In this document: piece by piece, positions 17,772 through 26,524 of the stretch
How the letters are laid out: each line of letters starts with the position of its first letter
How positions within the stretch are numbered: the stretch's first letter is position 1
Assembly: GCA_018062345.1 (NCBI GenBank)
Contig: JAGOSL010000012.1
Location: 1 to 36,206 of the forward strand
DNA length: 36,206 nucleotides
Reading direction: 5' to 3'
DNA from: Pseudomonadota bacterium
GTDB lineage: Bacteria > Pseudomonadota > Alphaproteobacteria > Paracaedibacterales > CAITNM01
Program-made: the position numbers and the translations under genes
Notes under the pieces: model-generated
The model's input: the letters and a program-made list of their open reading frames with translations, nothing else
What the model was told of the DNA's origin: nothing
The model's database searches: none

Positions 17772-19463
17772 TTATAGCATTTCAACAGTTGGATGCTGCT
17801 CTTTAAAAAATTTCAACATGTTCACTTGCATAAGGAAATCGCGACCTTTTGCCCCAGTAGCACATCTACCATTATGCTCAACAATCATGTTGAAACTCAA
17901 CGTAAGTAACGATTCAATTTCGTTTCTACGCAAACTTCCCTCAGGTTCATTATCGTACTGAATGCTCATAGCATGCAGCGCTCTGATAGTATTGAATAAA
18001 TCTCTATCAGACCCCTCGTAGTTTTTAGCCTTATTTTTTGTATACAGCATGCCAGTTACTGCATCTTCAGAATCTACTGCTAGGCCTGCTGCTCTTGTTT
18101 TTCCCCTTATCCAATCTGCCAAATCCCTGGCAGCAGCATCATAACCTGCAGAAGCAATACCTGGCATTGCAATACCACGCTTGGTAAGCTGCTTTTCAAG
18201 TAATGTTCGAACATTTGTACGCAATTCCGTTCTGATCACACTAGCATCTCCAAATGCCATAATTTGCTCATCTCTTGAATAGCCATGGAATTTTTTGCCA
18301 GCTCTGTATGCAGCTTCTTGCACGGAATGAAGCGTATCAAGAGTACTTGTAATGCTATTAAACATATCAATATCTGCAGCTGCAAACATTTCAACACTAC
18401 GCGGCGCAGGTATAACTAACGGAGCAATAATTTCATCGGCTTTTTCTTCTTCACCAGAACCAACTTCAACACTAACAGTAGGAGTCCATGCTACTATAGG
18501 CAGATCTATTCCACCTTTTGCTCTTGCTGCGGCTAAAATATCAGCAGAAGTTACTGCAATCTGAGGTAGCGGCGTAGACTGTGCCATATTACCGTTTTTC
18601 ATTTGCTCAGCAATTATTCTTGCTTGAGCTAAATTAAATGTTGAAGGAGCTATATATACAGCATCACGCAAAGGCAATACTTCTAATACTTTATATTCCG
18701 CAGCCCTTGGATCTAATCCTGTTGCATAAGCGTGGTACAGATTCAGCAATTCTTGCTTAACTTCTTTGCGCGTATTATCACTACCGCATAAAACAACCTT
18801 ACTATTCACTAAATAAGCAAGAAGAGACCACCTACTCTCACCTGAATTAATCAAAGAAGGATTCAAAATACTGAGTCTTTCACTTTCAGAACTCAGCAAA
18901 CTAGTCACGTCCAAAAAATGAAATTGAGCTTCGCTTTGAGTGGGATGAATTGTAATTGAAAGGCAATTGTAAGAAGCATAAGTGCTGAGAGCTTCTCCAT
19001 AGCTAGGTAGTGGGGTCATACTATTAATAAAGCCGATCACTTCATTAGCGCGACCAAGCAACCCCTCATATGTGCGAAATTCTCGCCCAACTAAGCCATT
19101 GAATAAATCGAGCACCTTGCCCCGGTCTAACCTAGGCGCCCTATCTAACTGAGCATTCAACCTTTCAAATCCAGATTGTACAGCTTGACCAAAATCAGCT
19201 TGCATTGTTGGCAGAAGTTCACCGCGCGGTTCATAAGTCAGATATGGAATAAGCTTCTCTTTTATTCTTACACTAAGTGATCTGTGAACTTGTGAAAGTG
19301 CACTTTGAAAAATAAAATACACCTGCTTTTCTTCATAAGCAGCTGTACCTGAACGAGCATCGTAATCAAAAGCCAAAGCTTCAGTGTCTTCCATTGCAAT
19401 AATGGCAGGCGCCATTGCAGATGTTGCTAGAAATCCAAGCATTAAATAACCAAATTTATTCAT
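17772..19463 (-). CDS. Large exported protein of unknown function
   Basis: A 563-residue product without a recognised domain. The start at 19463 is supported by AAGGG before it, by the signal peptide that results (MNKFGYLMLGFLATSAMAPA, then IIAMEDTEALAFD), and because an ATG at 19517 would lie in the spacer of the promoter. The N-terminal half is mixed and mostly helical. A Pro/Ala/Glu linker follows near residues 325-355. The last ~200 residues look all-helical and end in NGRCATGAKGRDFLMQVNML, with Cys534. The C-x2-G-x3-R motif there recurs near the end of the exported protein at 30417-31235. It may be a secreted, host-directed protein, but nothing in the sequence proves that. Confidence 0.6.
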   Translation of the reverse strand: MNKFGYLMLGFLATSAMAPAIIAMEDTEALAFDYDARSGTAAYEEKQVYFIFQSALSQVHRSLSVRIKEKLIPYLTYEPRGELLPTMQADFGQAVQSGFERLNAQLDRAPRLDRGKVLDLFNGLVGREFRTYEGLLGRANEVIGFINSMTPLPSYGEALSTYASYNCLSITIHPTQSEAQFHFLDVTSLLSSESERLSILNPSLINSGESRWSLLAYLVNSKVVLCGSDNTRKEVKQELLNLYHAYATGLDPRAAEYKVLEVLPLRDAVYIAPSTFNLAQARIIAEQMKNGNMAQSTPLPQIAVTSADILAAARAKGGIDLPIVAWTPTVSVEVGSGEEEKADEIIAPLVIPAPRSVEMFAAADIDMFNSITSTLDTLHSVQEAAYRAGKKFHGYSRDEQIMAFGDASVIRTELRTNVRTLLEKQLTKRGIAMPGIASAGYDAAARDLADWIRGKTRAAGLAVDSEDAVTGMLYTKNKAKNYEGSDRDLFNTIRALHAMSIQYDNEPEGSLRRNEIESLLTLSFNMIVEHNGRCATGAKGRDFLMQVNMLKFFKEQHPTVEML

Positions 19464-19502
19464 TTTTATACCCTTATAGAAATTATATATTACCGTGATT
19501 GA

Positions 19503-19531
19503 TATATAGATATTCATTAAGAATTTTTCAA
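19503..19531 (-). promoter_or_regulatory. Promoter of the large exported-protein gene
   Basis: There is TTGAAA (19526-19531), a 17-base spacer, and TATATA (19503-19508) on the minus strand. The predicted transcription start near 19496 is 33 bases upstream of the chosen ATG. Confidence 0.55.
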
Positions 19532-19546
19532 GATATTAATTGAATT

Positions 19547-20422
19547 TTAAAATCTGCATCCACGCGCAACATCTTCAAATTCAGCAATTGTGCCCTTGCA
19601 CATAAGAACAGCATCGCAGCCGGCTAATAAAGATTTTTTAGCTTTTTCTTCAAAGGTTCCCGAAAGAGCTTTCATGGTTAAGCAATCGCTTACTAAGAAT
19701 CCTTTGAAACCAATTTCACCACGAATGATTGATTGAATAACACTGTTTGATTGGGTCGCCACATTTTCAGCATCAAGTGCAGAATAGATGACATGTGCCG
19801 TCATACCCCAGGCTTTTTTGCTAGCTTTAGCTAACTCTTTGAAGGGAACAAAATCTGTTTGCTGCAAAGTTATGTAACTCATATCAACAATGGGTAATTC
19901 CTCATGACTATCAACCGGTGCTCGTCCGTGGCCTGGCAAGTGTTTAATAACTGGAATAATTCCACCGTCTTCTAAACCTTTTAACATAGCCAAGCTATAT
20001 TCCATTACAATTTGTGGATCAGCACTAAAGGCCCTATCCCCAATGATATCATCAGCGCCTTCTATTAATAAATCAGCACAGGGCGCACAATTTACGGTTA
20101 CCCCTAAGTCAGCTAATTCATGCGCCATAGATAAGGCATTTTCATACACAGCTTGAGCAGATGTAAGCGTTTTAGCAGCTGGCCTAGGCATCCAATGCGG
20201 CGGTTTCAACCGCACTACTCTACCACCTTCTTGATCAATTAAAATAGGAACATCTTTATGGTTAACACAAGATTTGAGTTGCGCAATTAGCTCTTTCACT
20301 TGAGCGGGTGACTCACAGTTACGCTCAAAAAGAATAAAGCCCAGAGGTTGGGCTTTATTAAAAAATTCTTGTTCTGCTTGGGAAAGAATTAAACCTTCGC
20401 AGCCGTAAATAACAGGAATCAC
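19547..20422 (-). CDS. nagZ: Beta-N-acetylhexosaminidase, GH3 family (NagZ)
   Basis: NagZ removes N-acetylglucosamine from muropeptides during cell-wall recycling in the cytoplasm. The 291-residue protein lacks a signal peptide. It has IDQEGGRVVRL (Asp63), the signature KHLPGHGRAPVDSHEELP (K160, H161, Asp171, catalytic loop His173), and LVSDCLTMKALSG, whose Asp246 is the nucleophile position. It begins four bases after pntB, at the end of the pnt operon. NagZ activity feeds anhydromuropeptide recycling, which links it to the LD-carboxypeptidase gene at 34787-35758. Confidence 0.92.
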   Translation of the reverse strand: MIPVIYGCEGLILSQAEQEFFNKAQPLGFILFERNCESPAQVKELIAQLKSCVNHKDVPILIDQEGGRVVRLKPPHWMPRPAAKTLTSAQAVYENALSMAHELADLGVTVNCAPCADLLIEGADDIIGDRAFSADPQIVMEYSLAMLKGLEDGGIIPVIKHLPGHGRAPVDSHEELPIVDMSYITLQQTDFVPFKELAKASKKAWGMTAHVIYSALDAENVATQSNSVIQSIIRGEIGFKGFLVSDCLTMKALSGTFEEKAKKSLLAGCDAVLMCKGTIAEFEDVARGCRF

Positions 20423-20426
20423 TTTA

Positions 20427-21830
20427 TTAGTGCCCGCCCTTTAATGCTTTAACAAGCTCTTCACAAACCTTCTTAGCATCACCTAACACCATCATAGTGT
20501 TATCGCGGTAAAACAATTCGTTATCAACACCAGCGTAGCCAGAAGCCAATGACCTTTTCACGAAGAAAACTGTTTGCGCTCTTTCAACATCTAAAATCGG
20601 CATACCATAAATTGGTGATGCCTTATTTGTTTTAGCTGCAGGGTTTGTAATGTCATTTGCACCAATCACAAAAGCAACATCGGTTGAGCCAAAATCACTG
20701 TTAATTTCATCAAGCTCAAGAACTGAATCATAAGGTACGTTTGCTTCTGCTAGCAACACGTTCATATGACCGGGCATACGACCTGCAACGGGATGAATCG
20801 CGTAGCGCACTTTCACACCCTTAGATTTTAAAATATCTGCCATTTCACGCAATGCATGCTGAGCTTGTGCAACAGCCATACCGTAGCCTGGAACAATAAT
20901 TACGTTGCGGGCATTTTCCATCATATAAGCCGCATCTTCTGCGCTACTTAATTTAACTGGTTTGTCAGAAGCTTCAGCGGCTGCAGTTGCTGTAGCAGGG
21001 TCCGTACCAAAACCACCCAAAATTACATTGATGATAGAACGATTCATGCCCTTACACATAATGTAGCTAAGAATAGCGCCAGATGCGCCCACTAAAGCAC
21101 CAGTAATAAGAAGCAAATGGTTATTAAGCGTGAAACCAATACCAGCTGCTGCCCACCCAGAATAAGAGTTAAGCATAGAAATTACTACGGGCATGTCAGC
21201 CCCACCAATTGGCAAAATAAGCAATACACCAAGTACCAATGAAATCACTGTCATCAACCAAAATAAGCTGTGGTGCTGATATAAGGAAAAAATAACAATA
21301 AGAACAACTAAACCAATTCCAAGGGAAGCATTAAGCAAATGTTGTTTTGGAAAAACCAAAGGTTTTCCAGCAATAAACCCTTGCAATTTTCCAAAAGCGA
21401 TAACTGAACCGCTAAATGTAATCGCACCGATGATAGTTCCTAAGCTCATTTCTATCAGACTTGCTGTATAAATTGCATCGACCACACCTATGCCAAAAGC
21501 ACTTGGATTATAAAGAGCTGCCGCAGCAACAAACACTGCTGCAAGGCCTACAAGGCTGTGAAATGCAGCAACAAGCTGAGGCAATGCCGTCATTTTAATT
21601 TTTCTAGCAATGTATGCACCAATCACACCACCAATACCAATGGCAACAATAATGCCTGAGTATTTAGCAACTGCTGGGGTTAAAAGAGTTGTCAAAATAG
21701 CAATGACCATACCACAGATACCATAAAGGTTACCTGAACGTGCAGATGCCGCTGATGATAAGCCACGCAGTGCCATAATAAAGCATACGCCGGCGATTAA
21801 ATATAAAAAGGTAGAAATTGTCGGTGTCAT
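20427..21830 (-). CDS. pntB: NAD(P) transhydrogenase subunit beta
   Basis: PntB is the membrane subunit that holds the NADP-binding domain and part of the proton channel. The 467-residue protein has eight to nine hydrophobic helices. The C-terminal domain III follows with NVIIVPGYGMAVAQAQHAL (nucleotide-binding start), HPVAGRMPGHMNVLLAEA and VAFVIGANDITNPAAK, all hallmark PntB segments. It follows the two alpha-subunit genes with a nine-base gap and precedes nagZ by four bases. The enzyme uses the proton gradient to make NADPH from NADH. Confidence 0.97.
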   Translation of the reverse strand: MTPTISTFLYLIAGVCFIMALRGLSSAASARSGNLYGICGMVIAILTTLLTPAVAKYSGIIVAIGIGGVIGAYIARKIKMTALPQLVAAFHSLVGLAAVFVAAAALYNPSAFGIGVVDAIYTASLIEMSLGTIIGAITFSGSVIAFGKLQGFIAGKPLVFPKQHLLNASLGIGLVVLIVIFSLYQHHSLFWLMTVISLVLGVLLILPIGGADMPVVISMLNSYSGWAAAGIGFTLNNHLLLITGALVGASGAILSYIMCKGMNRSIINVILGGFGTDPATATAAAEASDKPVKLSSAEDAAYMMENARNVIIVPGYGMAVAQAQHALREMADILKSKGVKVRYAIHPVAGRMPGHMNVLLAEANVPYDSVLELDEINSDFGSTDVAFVIGANDITNPAAKTNKASPIYGMPILDVERAQTVFFVKRSLASGYAGVDNELFYRDNTMMVLGDAKKVCEELVKALKGGH

Positions 21831-21839
21831 AATCTGCTC

Positions 21840-22247
21840 TTATTTCTTTTTAGAAAACATGGATAACATACGATGCGTTACAATGAATCCACCAAAAATA
21901 TTAATGGATGCAAGAACGACTGCTAGTAAGCCAAAGGTTGAAGAAATTCCCAAAACTGCAGGTCCTGCCGCAACAAGCGCCCCTACAATAATAACGCTAG
22001 AAATAGCGTTTGTTACAGCCATAAGCGGCGAATGTAGTGCAGGCGTTACTTTCCAAACAACGTAATAACCAACAAAACAAGCCAGCACAAACACCATAAG
22101 CCCAAGCACAAAAGGATCAGCGCTTCCGCTTCCTTGAGCTGCAATCGCCTGCCTGATTGAGCTTTCTATATTATTAAGCTCACCAGAAATTTCTTGAATA
22201 ACGCCGTTAAGACGAGCCGTTTGCTGAGCAACCGAATGAAGATCCAT
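21840..22247 (-). CDS. pntAB: NAD(P) transhydrogenase subunit alpha, membrane part
   Basis: This 135-residue protein corresponds to the membrane C-terminal end of E. coli PntA. It has three or more hydrophobic segments ([53 protein letters not shown] quoted in parts) and the family motif [16 protein letters not shown]. The split of PntA into two genes is normal in alphaproteobacteria and is not a frameshift. It sits between pntAA (gap eight bases) and pntB (gap nine). Confidence 0.94.
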   Translation of the reverse strand: MDLHSVAQQTARLNGVIQEISGELNNIESSIRQAIAAQGSGSADPFVLGLMVFVLACFVGYYVVWKVTPALHSPLMAVTNAISSVIIVGALVAAGPAVLGISSTFGLLAVVLASINIFGGFIVTHRMLSMFSKKK

Positions 22248-22255
22248 AAATTTTC

Positions 22256-23380
22256 CTAACTTTTAAAAATATCGTGGACTAATTTACCATTATGGCATAG
22301 ACACGCAGATTTAATAATTTCATCATCAAAATCAATTTTCAAGGCTTTTGACTCTTTATCAATCATAAGACTCAAAAAATTAAAGACGTTTTTAGCATAC
22401 AGCTGACTTGCATTATATGCGATACGACTTGGCATATTTGGATGTGCCACAATTTTTACACCGTTTTTGGTAAACGAAATGCCAGGCTTTGATAAAGCGC
22501 AGTTACCGCCGGCTTCAATCGCCAAATCAACAATAACACTACCAACTTTCATATCGGCCACCATTTTTTCAGAAATAAGTATTGGCGCTGGCTTTCCTGG
22601 AATTAGAGCTGTCGTAATCACAATGTCTTGCGTTTTTAATACTTCATGTAATTTTTCAGCCTGAGCTTTTTTATAAGCTTCGCTCATTTCCTTAGCATAG
22701 CCACCAGAACCCTCGCCTGATTCTTTACTTTCTACTTCAACAAATGACGCACCTAAGCTTTCTACTTGCTCTTTTGCAGCAGCACGCACATCGAACGCTG
22801 AAACAATAGCGCCCATCCTGCGAGCCGTCGCAATAGCTTGAAGCCCTGCAACACCTGCTCCAATAATTAATACTCTTGCCGCAGTTACAGTGCCTGCTGC
22901 TGTCATCATTAGTGGAAAGGCACGATCGAATTCGTACGCAGCCTCAACAACCGCACGATAACCTGCCAAATTGCTTTGAGAAGATAACACATCCATAGAT
23001 TGAGCACGAGTAATACGCGGCACAAATTCAAGGGCAAATGCTGTGATATTTTGCTTGGCAATCTTTGCAAAAAGCTTTTTATTATCATGCGGCTTATGCA
23101 TAGCTATAACAGCGGTTTTTTCGTCCAACGCTGGAAGTTGCTTTTCTGTCAGCTCACCAACTTTCAAAACAACCTGGGCTCCCTTAACAGTATCTGCAAA
23201 TGCTTTGCCAATTTTCGCCCCAACTACTTTGTAGTCATTATCTGAAAAGCCAGCAGCTTCGCCAGCACCTTTTTCAACAATAACCTCATGATCACCATCG
23301 CATAAACGCTTTACCATATCAGGCGTAAGCGCCACACGTTTTTCAAATTCTGCGGTTTCTTTGACAACCGAAATACGCAT
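22256..23380 (-). CDS. pntAA: NAD(P) transhydrogenase subunit alpha, NAD-binding part
   Basis: This is the soluble NAD(H)-binding domain I of the proton-translocating transhydrogenase, related to alanine dehydrogenase. The 374-residue protein opens with [19 protein letters not shown] and has the Rossmann motif [21 protein letters not shown]. The conserved [15 protein letters not shown] and [17 protein letters not shown] follow. It is the first gene of pntAA-pntAB-pntB-nagZ, with a perfect TATAAT -10 box about 27 bases upstream of its start. The Shine-Dalgarno sequence is weak. Confidence 0.96.
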   Translation of the reverse strand: MRISVVKETAEFEKRVALTPDMVKRLCDGDHEVIVEKGAGEAAGFSDNDYKVVGAKIGKAFADTVKGAQVVLKVGELTEKQLPALDEKTAVIAMHKPHDNKKLFAKIAKQNITAFALEFVPRITRAQSMDVLSSQSNLAGYRAVVEAAYEFDRAFPLMMTAAGTVTAARVLIIGAGVAGLQAIATARRMGAIVSAFDVRAAAKEQVESLGASFVEVESKESGEGSGGYAKEMSEAYKKAQAEKLHEVLKTQDIVITTALIPGKPAPILISEKMVADMKVGSVIVDLAIEAGGNCALSKPGISFTKNGVKIVAHPNMPSRIAYNASQLYAKNVFNFLSLMIDKESKALKIDFDDEIIKSACLCHNGKLVHDIFKS

Positions 23381-23406
23381 TGTTATCTTTTTCTTGAGTT
23401 TTGCTT

Positions 23407-23435
23407 ATTATATGAGTTTTTAAAGAAATAAGAAA
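23407..23435 (-). promoter_or_regulatory. Candidate promoter of the pnt operon
   Basis: A perfect TATAAT (23407-23412) has a 17-base spacer to a poor -35 (TTTCTT, 23430-23435). The -35 region overlaps the T-rich tail of the preceding terminator, so the start of this operon sits directly behind the end of the previous one. Confidence 0.45.
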
Positions 23436-23456
23436 GGCTCCCGTTAGGGGAGCCTT
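23421..23456 (-). terminator. Rho-independent terminator of the 23483-24220 gene
   Basis: AAGGCTCCC (23434-23442) and GGGAGCCTT (23448-23456) form a perfect nine-pair stem with a five-base loop. On the minus strand it is followed by a T-rich tail (TTCTTATTTCTTT region). It lies 27 bases after the stop codon of the exported-protein gene and separates that gene from pntAA. Confidence 0.85.
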
Positions 23457-23482
23457 GTCTTGTTATTGCACTAGCAATATAT

Positions 23483-24220
23483 TCAGCTAATTACACCAGT
23501 AAGCAGATGATACTTAAATTCACTATTTGGGTAATAGTCATATAATTCTGCACTTAAAGTTAAACCAGGGCCAAAATCTTGATCAGCAATGCCAGGAATT
23601 GCTCGAACCATAGCTACATATAAAGAAGGAAGTCTATCAGTTGAACCCGCTAAAGGTAACCTAGGCAATGCAAAAGCAGCTTTGTGCATTTGAGCAACCA
23701 TAAATGGATTTTCAACTTTTACAAATGGAGATATTGCTAATACTTCTTCTGGATTCCCTTCTTCGTTAACCACCTGAATTCTCCATGTCAAACCCTCATC
23801 AAACTTAGGCTTTTGAAAAAGGTCTTCAACTGTATTAGCACCAGCTAATAAATTTCTATAAGCCTCAGGAATATTGCTCTGGTTGCTAGAAAACTGATAC
23901 TCTCCAGTCTCACTTTGAGTTGCTGGGTACACGTGAAAGGGCATAGAGCCACAAGTGCCGGTTGCAAAAAGTTGGCTTTCTTCATTGAAAAACAAAATTC
24001 TGCGAACAACACCTTGCTGATTTCTCCAGATTGCTTTTGCCGCTTCCAAATCTGAAACTCCTGTTATCTCAGCTAGATTTGGGATTTCAAAATGTTCCTC
24101 TGATATATAGGCTGCAGTTAAACTTCGCTCAACAGGCAATGTTTCGCTTAGATTCGTCATATCTTCCATCGCGCATAACTGCCCAAATAGCACAGCCACT
24201 ATCATTAAATATTTCTTCAT
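23483..24220 (-). CDS. Exported protein of unknown function
   Basis: A 245-residue product with no recognised domain. It begins with a clear signal peptide (MKKYLMIVAVLFGQLCA) followed by MEDMTNLSE, the same Met-Glu-Asp junction as in the large exported protein at 17772-19463. The remainder is soluble, with alternating strand-like segments (RRILFFNEESQLFATG, FHVYPATQSETGEYQF, WRIQVVNEEG) and one free Cys in the mature part. AAGAGAA precedes the ATG. It has its own terminator and is flanked by the porin and pnt genes, so it is a single-gene unit. Location (periplasm, surface or secreted) is undetermined. Confidence 0.6.
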   Translation of the reverse strand: MKKYLMIVAVLFGQLCAMEDMTNLSETLPVERSLTAAYISEEHFEIPNLAEITGVSDLEAAKAIWRNQQGVVRRILFFNEESQLFATGTCGSMPFHVYPATQSETGEYQFSSNQSNIPEAYRNLLAGANTVEDLFQKPKFDEGLTWRIQVVNEEGNPEEVLAISPFVKVENPFMVAQMHKAAFALPRLPLAGSTDRLPSLYVAMVRAIPGIADQDFGPGLTLSAELYDYYPNSEFKYHLLTGVIS

Positions 24221-24275
24221 AAAATTCTCTTAAAAATTGATATTAAGCAATATTTACTCTCATACCTCACCATAT

Positions 24276-24307
24276 GCAACAAAAAACCCGCCATGAAGGC
24301 GGGTTTT
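24276..24307 (-). terminator. Rho-independent terminator of the porin gene
   Basis: AAAACCCGCC (24283-24292) and GGCGGGTTTT (24298-24307) form a perfect ten-pair stem with a five-base loop. On the minus strand the stem runs into TTTTTTGTTG. It lies 22 bases beyond the porin stop codon. Confidence 0.9.
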
Positions 24308-24329
24308 AAAATTTTAAATTTAAAGAAAA

Positions 24330-25646
24330 TTAGAAACTTAGTTTTGTACCAACAATTACTGCAGCACCTGAATTCTTCACAGTCGGAACTGTTGCATTCT
24401 TTTTATATTTTTCTGTGTTTCCTACAAATTTTGCATAATTAGAATTAGTACGCATTTTGAACACATCAACTTCTCCAAAGAACTTTAAACCTTGCAAAGC
24501 ATTAAAATCTATTGTTGCTGAAACAATGTCACTTTTTGCACTACCCGCAACAGCACCATAAGGGTACGTAACAGCATTGCCTGCATGCAACTTAGGCAAC
24601 GCACGAGAAGTGTTAAAATACCCCAAAGCAAACTGGTAAGCACCAACAGTATACTGACCACCAATGTTCCACGCTCTACCAGCATTGCCTGGCTTATAAC
24701 CTGGAGCCTTTGGCAAACGCGCCTTGCCATTGTGGATAAATCCTGTTGCAAAACGCCATTGGCCAAATCCTACAGCAGCAGTAAACTGAGAAGTTCTTGC
24801 TTGGTATACTTTCATATATTTGAAGAATTCCAAGTCACGATCATTGAAGCCATTATTGGCGCCTGTTGATGTGGGAGAACCACGTTTAGATTTTTCTATC
24901 ATATAAACAGCAGCTAATGCCATGTTCCATGTTTTGAAATCAGCTTTATAGTTTGCACCAACGGCAACGTTGTTCACACCATAAGCAGCAACACCTTTAT
25001 CAGGATAAATTCCAGAATCGTTACCATAAGCATTATCTGGCGTAGCACCTGAGTTATCTTTTCCACCAGTACCTAAACGAGTAGTATTTGGGGTGAAAGC
25101 AATTCCCAAAGTTACACCATTCATAGTTGGCGTATAATATACCATTTTCATCGCCTTACTTGTTTGCGCTTGCATTTGCACGCCGCTAATAACACCTTCA
25201 GGCATATTGATAAGGTTCGTAAAAGTACCATCTATAGAATTAGCACCACCCATCAGGTTGAAGCCGCTTTCTGTCATTGTATCTTCTACACCTGTTAAGT
25301 TACCAACCTGAGCAATACCCCAGCTATCTTGAGAAAATTCAATGTAGTTTTGCGTAAAATAAATTGGGCTTCCTGAGGTGCCTTTTCCACCTGGATACGA
25401 TTCCATCGCAGCACGATACTTGTAGTTAAAGCCGTTAGCTGAACTACCTTTTGCAGTAAAATATATGTTAGAAGAGCCAATCGCTAAATGAGGACTGCCA
25501 CCTTTACCATTTGTATTGTCTTTTTGCTTAGATCCAGCAGCTACCATTGATGTAAAACCGTTCATCTGAAGTGTAGGCGCCTGCGCCGCTTCTATCAAGC
25601 TTGAGCCTAATAAACCAGTTACTAGAAAAGTGAATTTTTTAAACAT
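24330..25646 (-). CDS. Outer-membrane porin (Gram-negative general-porin type)
   Basis: The product is a 438-residue beta-barrel porin. The start at 25646 is chosen over an ATG 19 codons upstream because GGGGAA precedes it and the product then has a signal peptide (MFKKFTFLVTGLLGSSLIEAAQA). The mature part begins PTLQMNGFTSMVAAG. It is rich in Gly, Asn and aromatic residues in alternating strand patterns (NYIEFSQDSWGIAQVGNLTG, FKTWNMALAAVYMI, AVGFGQWRFATGFIHNG). It ends in Phe (VIVGTKLSF), the outer-membrane C-terminal signature used by the BAM machinery. It is probably a diffusion channel for small solutes. Confidence 0.85.
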   Translation of the reverse strand: MFKKFTFLVTGLLGSSLIEAAQAPTLQMNGFTSMVAAGSKQKDNTNGKGGSPHLAIGSSNIYFTAKGSSANGFNYKYRAAMESYPGGKGTSGSPIYFTQNYIEFSQDSWGIAQVGNLTGVEDTMTESGFNLMGGANSIDGTFTNLINMPEGVISGVQMQAQTSKAMKMVYYTPTMNGVTLGIAFTPNTTRLGTGGKDNSGATPDNAYGNDSGIYPDKGVAAYGVNNVAVGANYKADFKTWNMALAAVYMIEKSKRGSPTSTGANNGFNDRDLEFFKYMKVYQARTSQFTAAVGFGQWRFATGFIHNGKARLPKAPGYKPGNAGRAWNIGGQYTVGAYQFALGYFNTSRALPKLHAGNAVTYPYGAVAGSAKSDIVSATIDFNALQGLKFFGEVDVFKMRTNSNYAKFVGNTEKYKKNATVPTVKNSGAAVIVGTKLSF

Positions 25647-25683
25647 TTTTATTCCCCATATTTGTTGTTGGTGCATACTAAGA

Positions 25684-25717
25684 AACCCAGGAGAATCTAT
25701 CAATATCTCTCTGGGTT
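25684..25717 (-). terminator. Hairpin between sodB and the porin gene, possible sodB terminator
   Basis: AACCCAG (25684-25690) pairs with CTGGGTT (25711-25717), and GAGA (25691-25694) with TCTC (25706-25709), leaving one bulged base. On the minus strand it is followed by TTTCTTAG, a weak T-run. It lies about 55 bases past the sodB stop and about 40 bases before the porin start, so a role as a leader hairpin of the porin mRNA is also possible. Confidence 0.45.
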
Positions 25718-25770
25718 CAATAAAAATATAATTTGCACTTGTAACTTTATAAACACATGCTTAAAAATGT

Positions 25771-26364
25771 TTAGTCCAAGTTCTTATTAACAAACTCCCA
25801 GTTTACCAAATGGTCTAAAAACGTCTGAACAAAATCAGCGCGACGATTTTGATAATCCAGATAATATGCGTGCTCCCAAACATCACAGGTTAGCAAGGCT
25901 TTTTGCTGATGCGCCATTGGCAAATCAGCATTAGCTGTTTTCGTAATTTTAAGTTCATTTCCTTCTTGAACAAGCCAAGCCCAGCCACTTCCAAATTGAG
26001 AAAGCGCAGCCTGCTTGAAATCAGCAGCGAATTTCTCATAAGAACCAAAAGCTGCATTAATTTTTTCAGCAACCATGCCAGTGGGCACACCACCACCATT
26101 AGCTTTCATGCAATGCCAGAAAAAAGTATGATTCCAAACCTGAGCCGCATTATTAAAAACACCTAACATTTCTGGTTTCGCGTGCGAAAGCATAATAAGG
26201 TCTTCCAGGCTTTTTGATTCATTTTCTGTGCCCTGCACCAAATTATTCAAATTTGTCACATAGGTTTGATGATGCTTGCCATAATGAAACTCAAGAGTCT
26301 GCTCACTAATGTAAGGAACAAGAGCATTTTTTTCGTAAGGAAGTGGAGGAAGTGTAAAAGTCAT
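25771..26364 (-). CDS. sodB: Superoxide dismutase, iron type
   Basis: SodB converts superoxide to oxygen and hydrogen peroxide. The 197-residue protein has all four metal ligands: His27 (LEFHYGKHH), His79 (QVWNHTFFW), Asp161 and His165 (DVWEHAYYLDYQNRR). Gln75, four residues before His79, is the position that distinguishes iron from manganese enzymes in E. coli and favours iron. No signal peptide is present, so it is cytoplasmic. AGGTGA lies before the ATG. It follows the tRNA-Arg gene by about 37 bases and may be read from the same promoter. Confidence 0.97.
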   Translation of the reverse strand: MTFTLPPLPYEKNALVPYISEQTLEFHYGKHHQTYVTNLNNLVQGTENESKSLEDLIMLSHAKPEMLGVFNNAAQVWNHTFFWHCMKANGGGVPTGMVAEKINAAFGSYEKFAADFKQAALSQFGSGWAWLVQEGNELKITKTANADLPMAHQQKALLTCDVWEHAYYLDYQNRRADFVQTFLDHLVNWEFVNKNLD

Positions 26365-26401
26365 AAATCACCTAGTTGTTTTTTATGACCATACATCAAG
26401 A

Positions 26402-26478
26402 TGGCGCGCCCGAGAAGAGTCGAACTCCTAACCTTCAGATCCGTAGTCTGACGCTCTATCCAATTGAGCTACGGGCGC
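26402..26478 (-). tRNA. tRNA-Arg, anticodon ACG
   Basis: The minus strand folds as a complete cloverleaf. The acceptor stem is GCGCCCG/CGGGCGC. The D arm is GCTC...GAGC. The anticodon stem TCAGA/TCTGA has loop CTACGGA, giving anticodon ACG (read as ICG, decoding CGU/CGC/CGA). The T arm contains TTCGACT. The discriminator base is G and the CCA end is encoded (26402-26404). No integrase or duplicated tRNA end lies nearby. Confidence 0.96.
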
Positions 26479-26488
26479 TAGTCATACG

Positions 26489-26517
26489 TTTATAAGCAAA
26501 AAAAGATGTTATAGCAA
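26489..26517 (-). promoter_or_regulatory. Promoter of tRNA-Arg (and perhaps sodB)
   Basis: There is TTGCTA (26512-26517), a 17-base spacer, and TATAAA (26489-26494). The predicted start of transcription is a few bases before the mature tRNA 5' end. Confidence 0.6.
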
Positions 26518-26524
26518 GAACATT

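Noticed and set aside
19464-19517. ATG at 19517 for the large exported protein
   Set aside because: It lies in the spacer of a TTGAAA-17-TATATA promoter and would mask the signal peptide.
21840-23380. Apparent break of pntA into two genes as a frameshift
   Set aside because: Alphaproteobacteria normally encode the alpha chain as two separate genes; each part has its own start and complete domain.
26402-26478. tRNA-Arg as an attachment site of a mobile element
   Set aside because: No integrase, no duplicated tRNA 3' end and only housekeeping genes on both sides.
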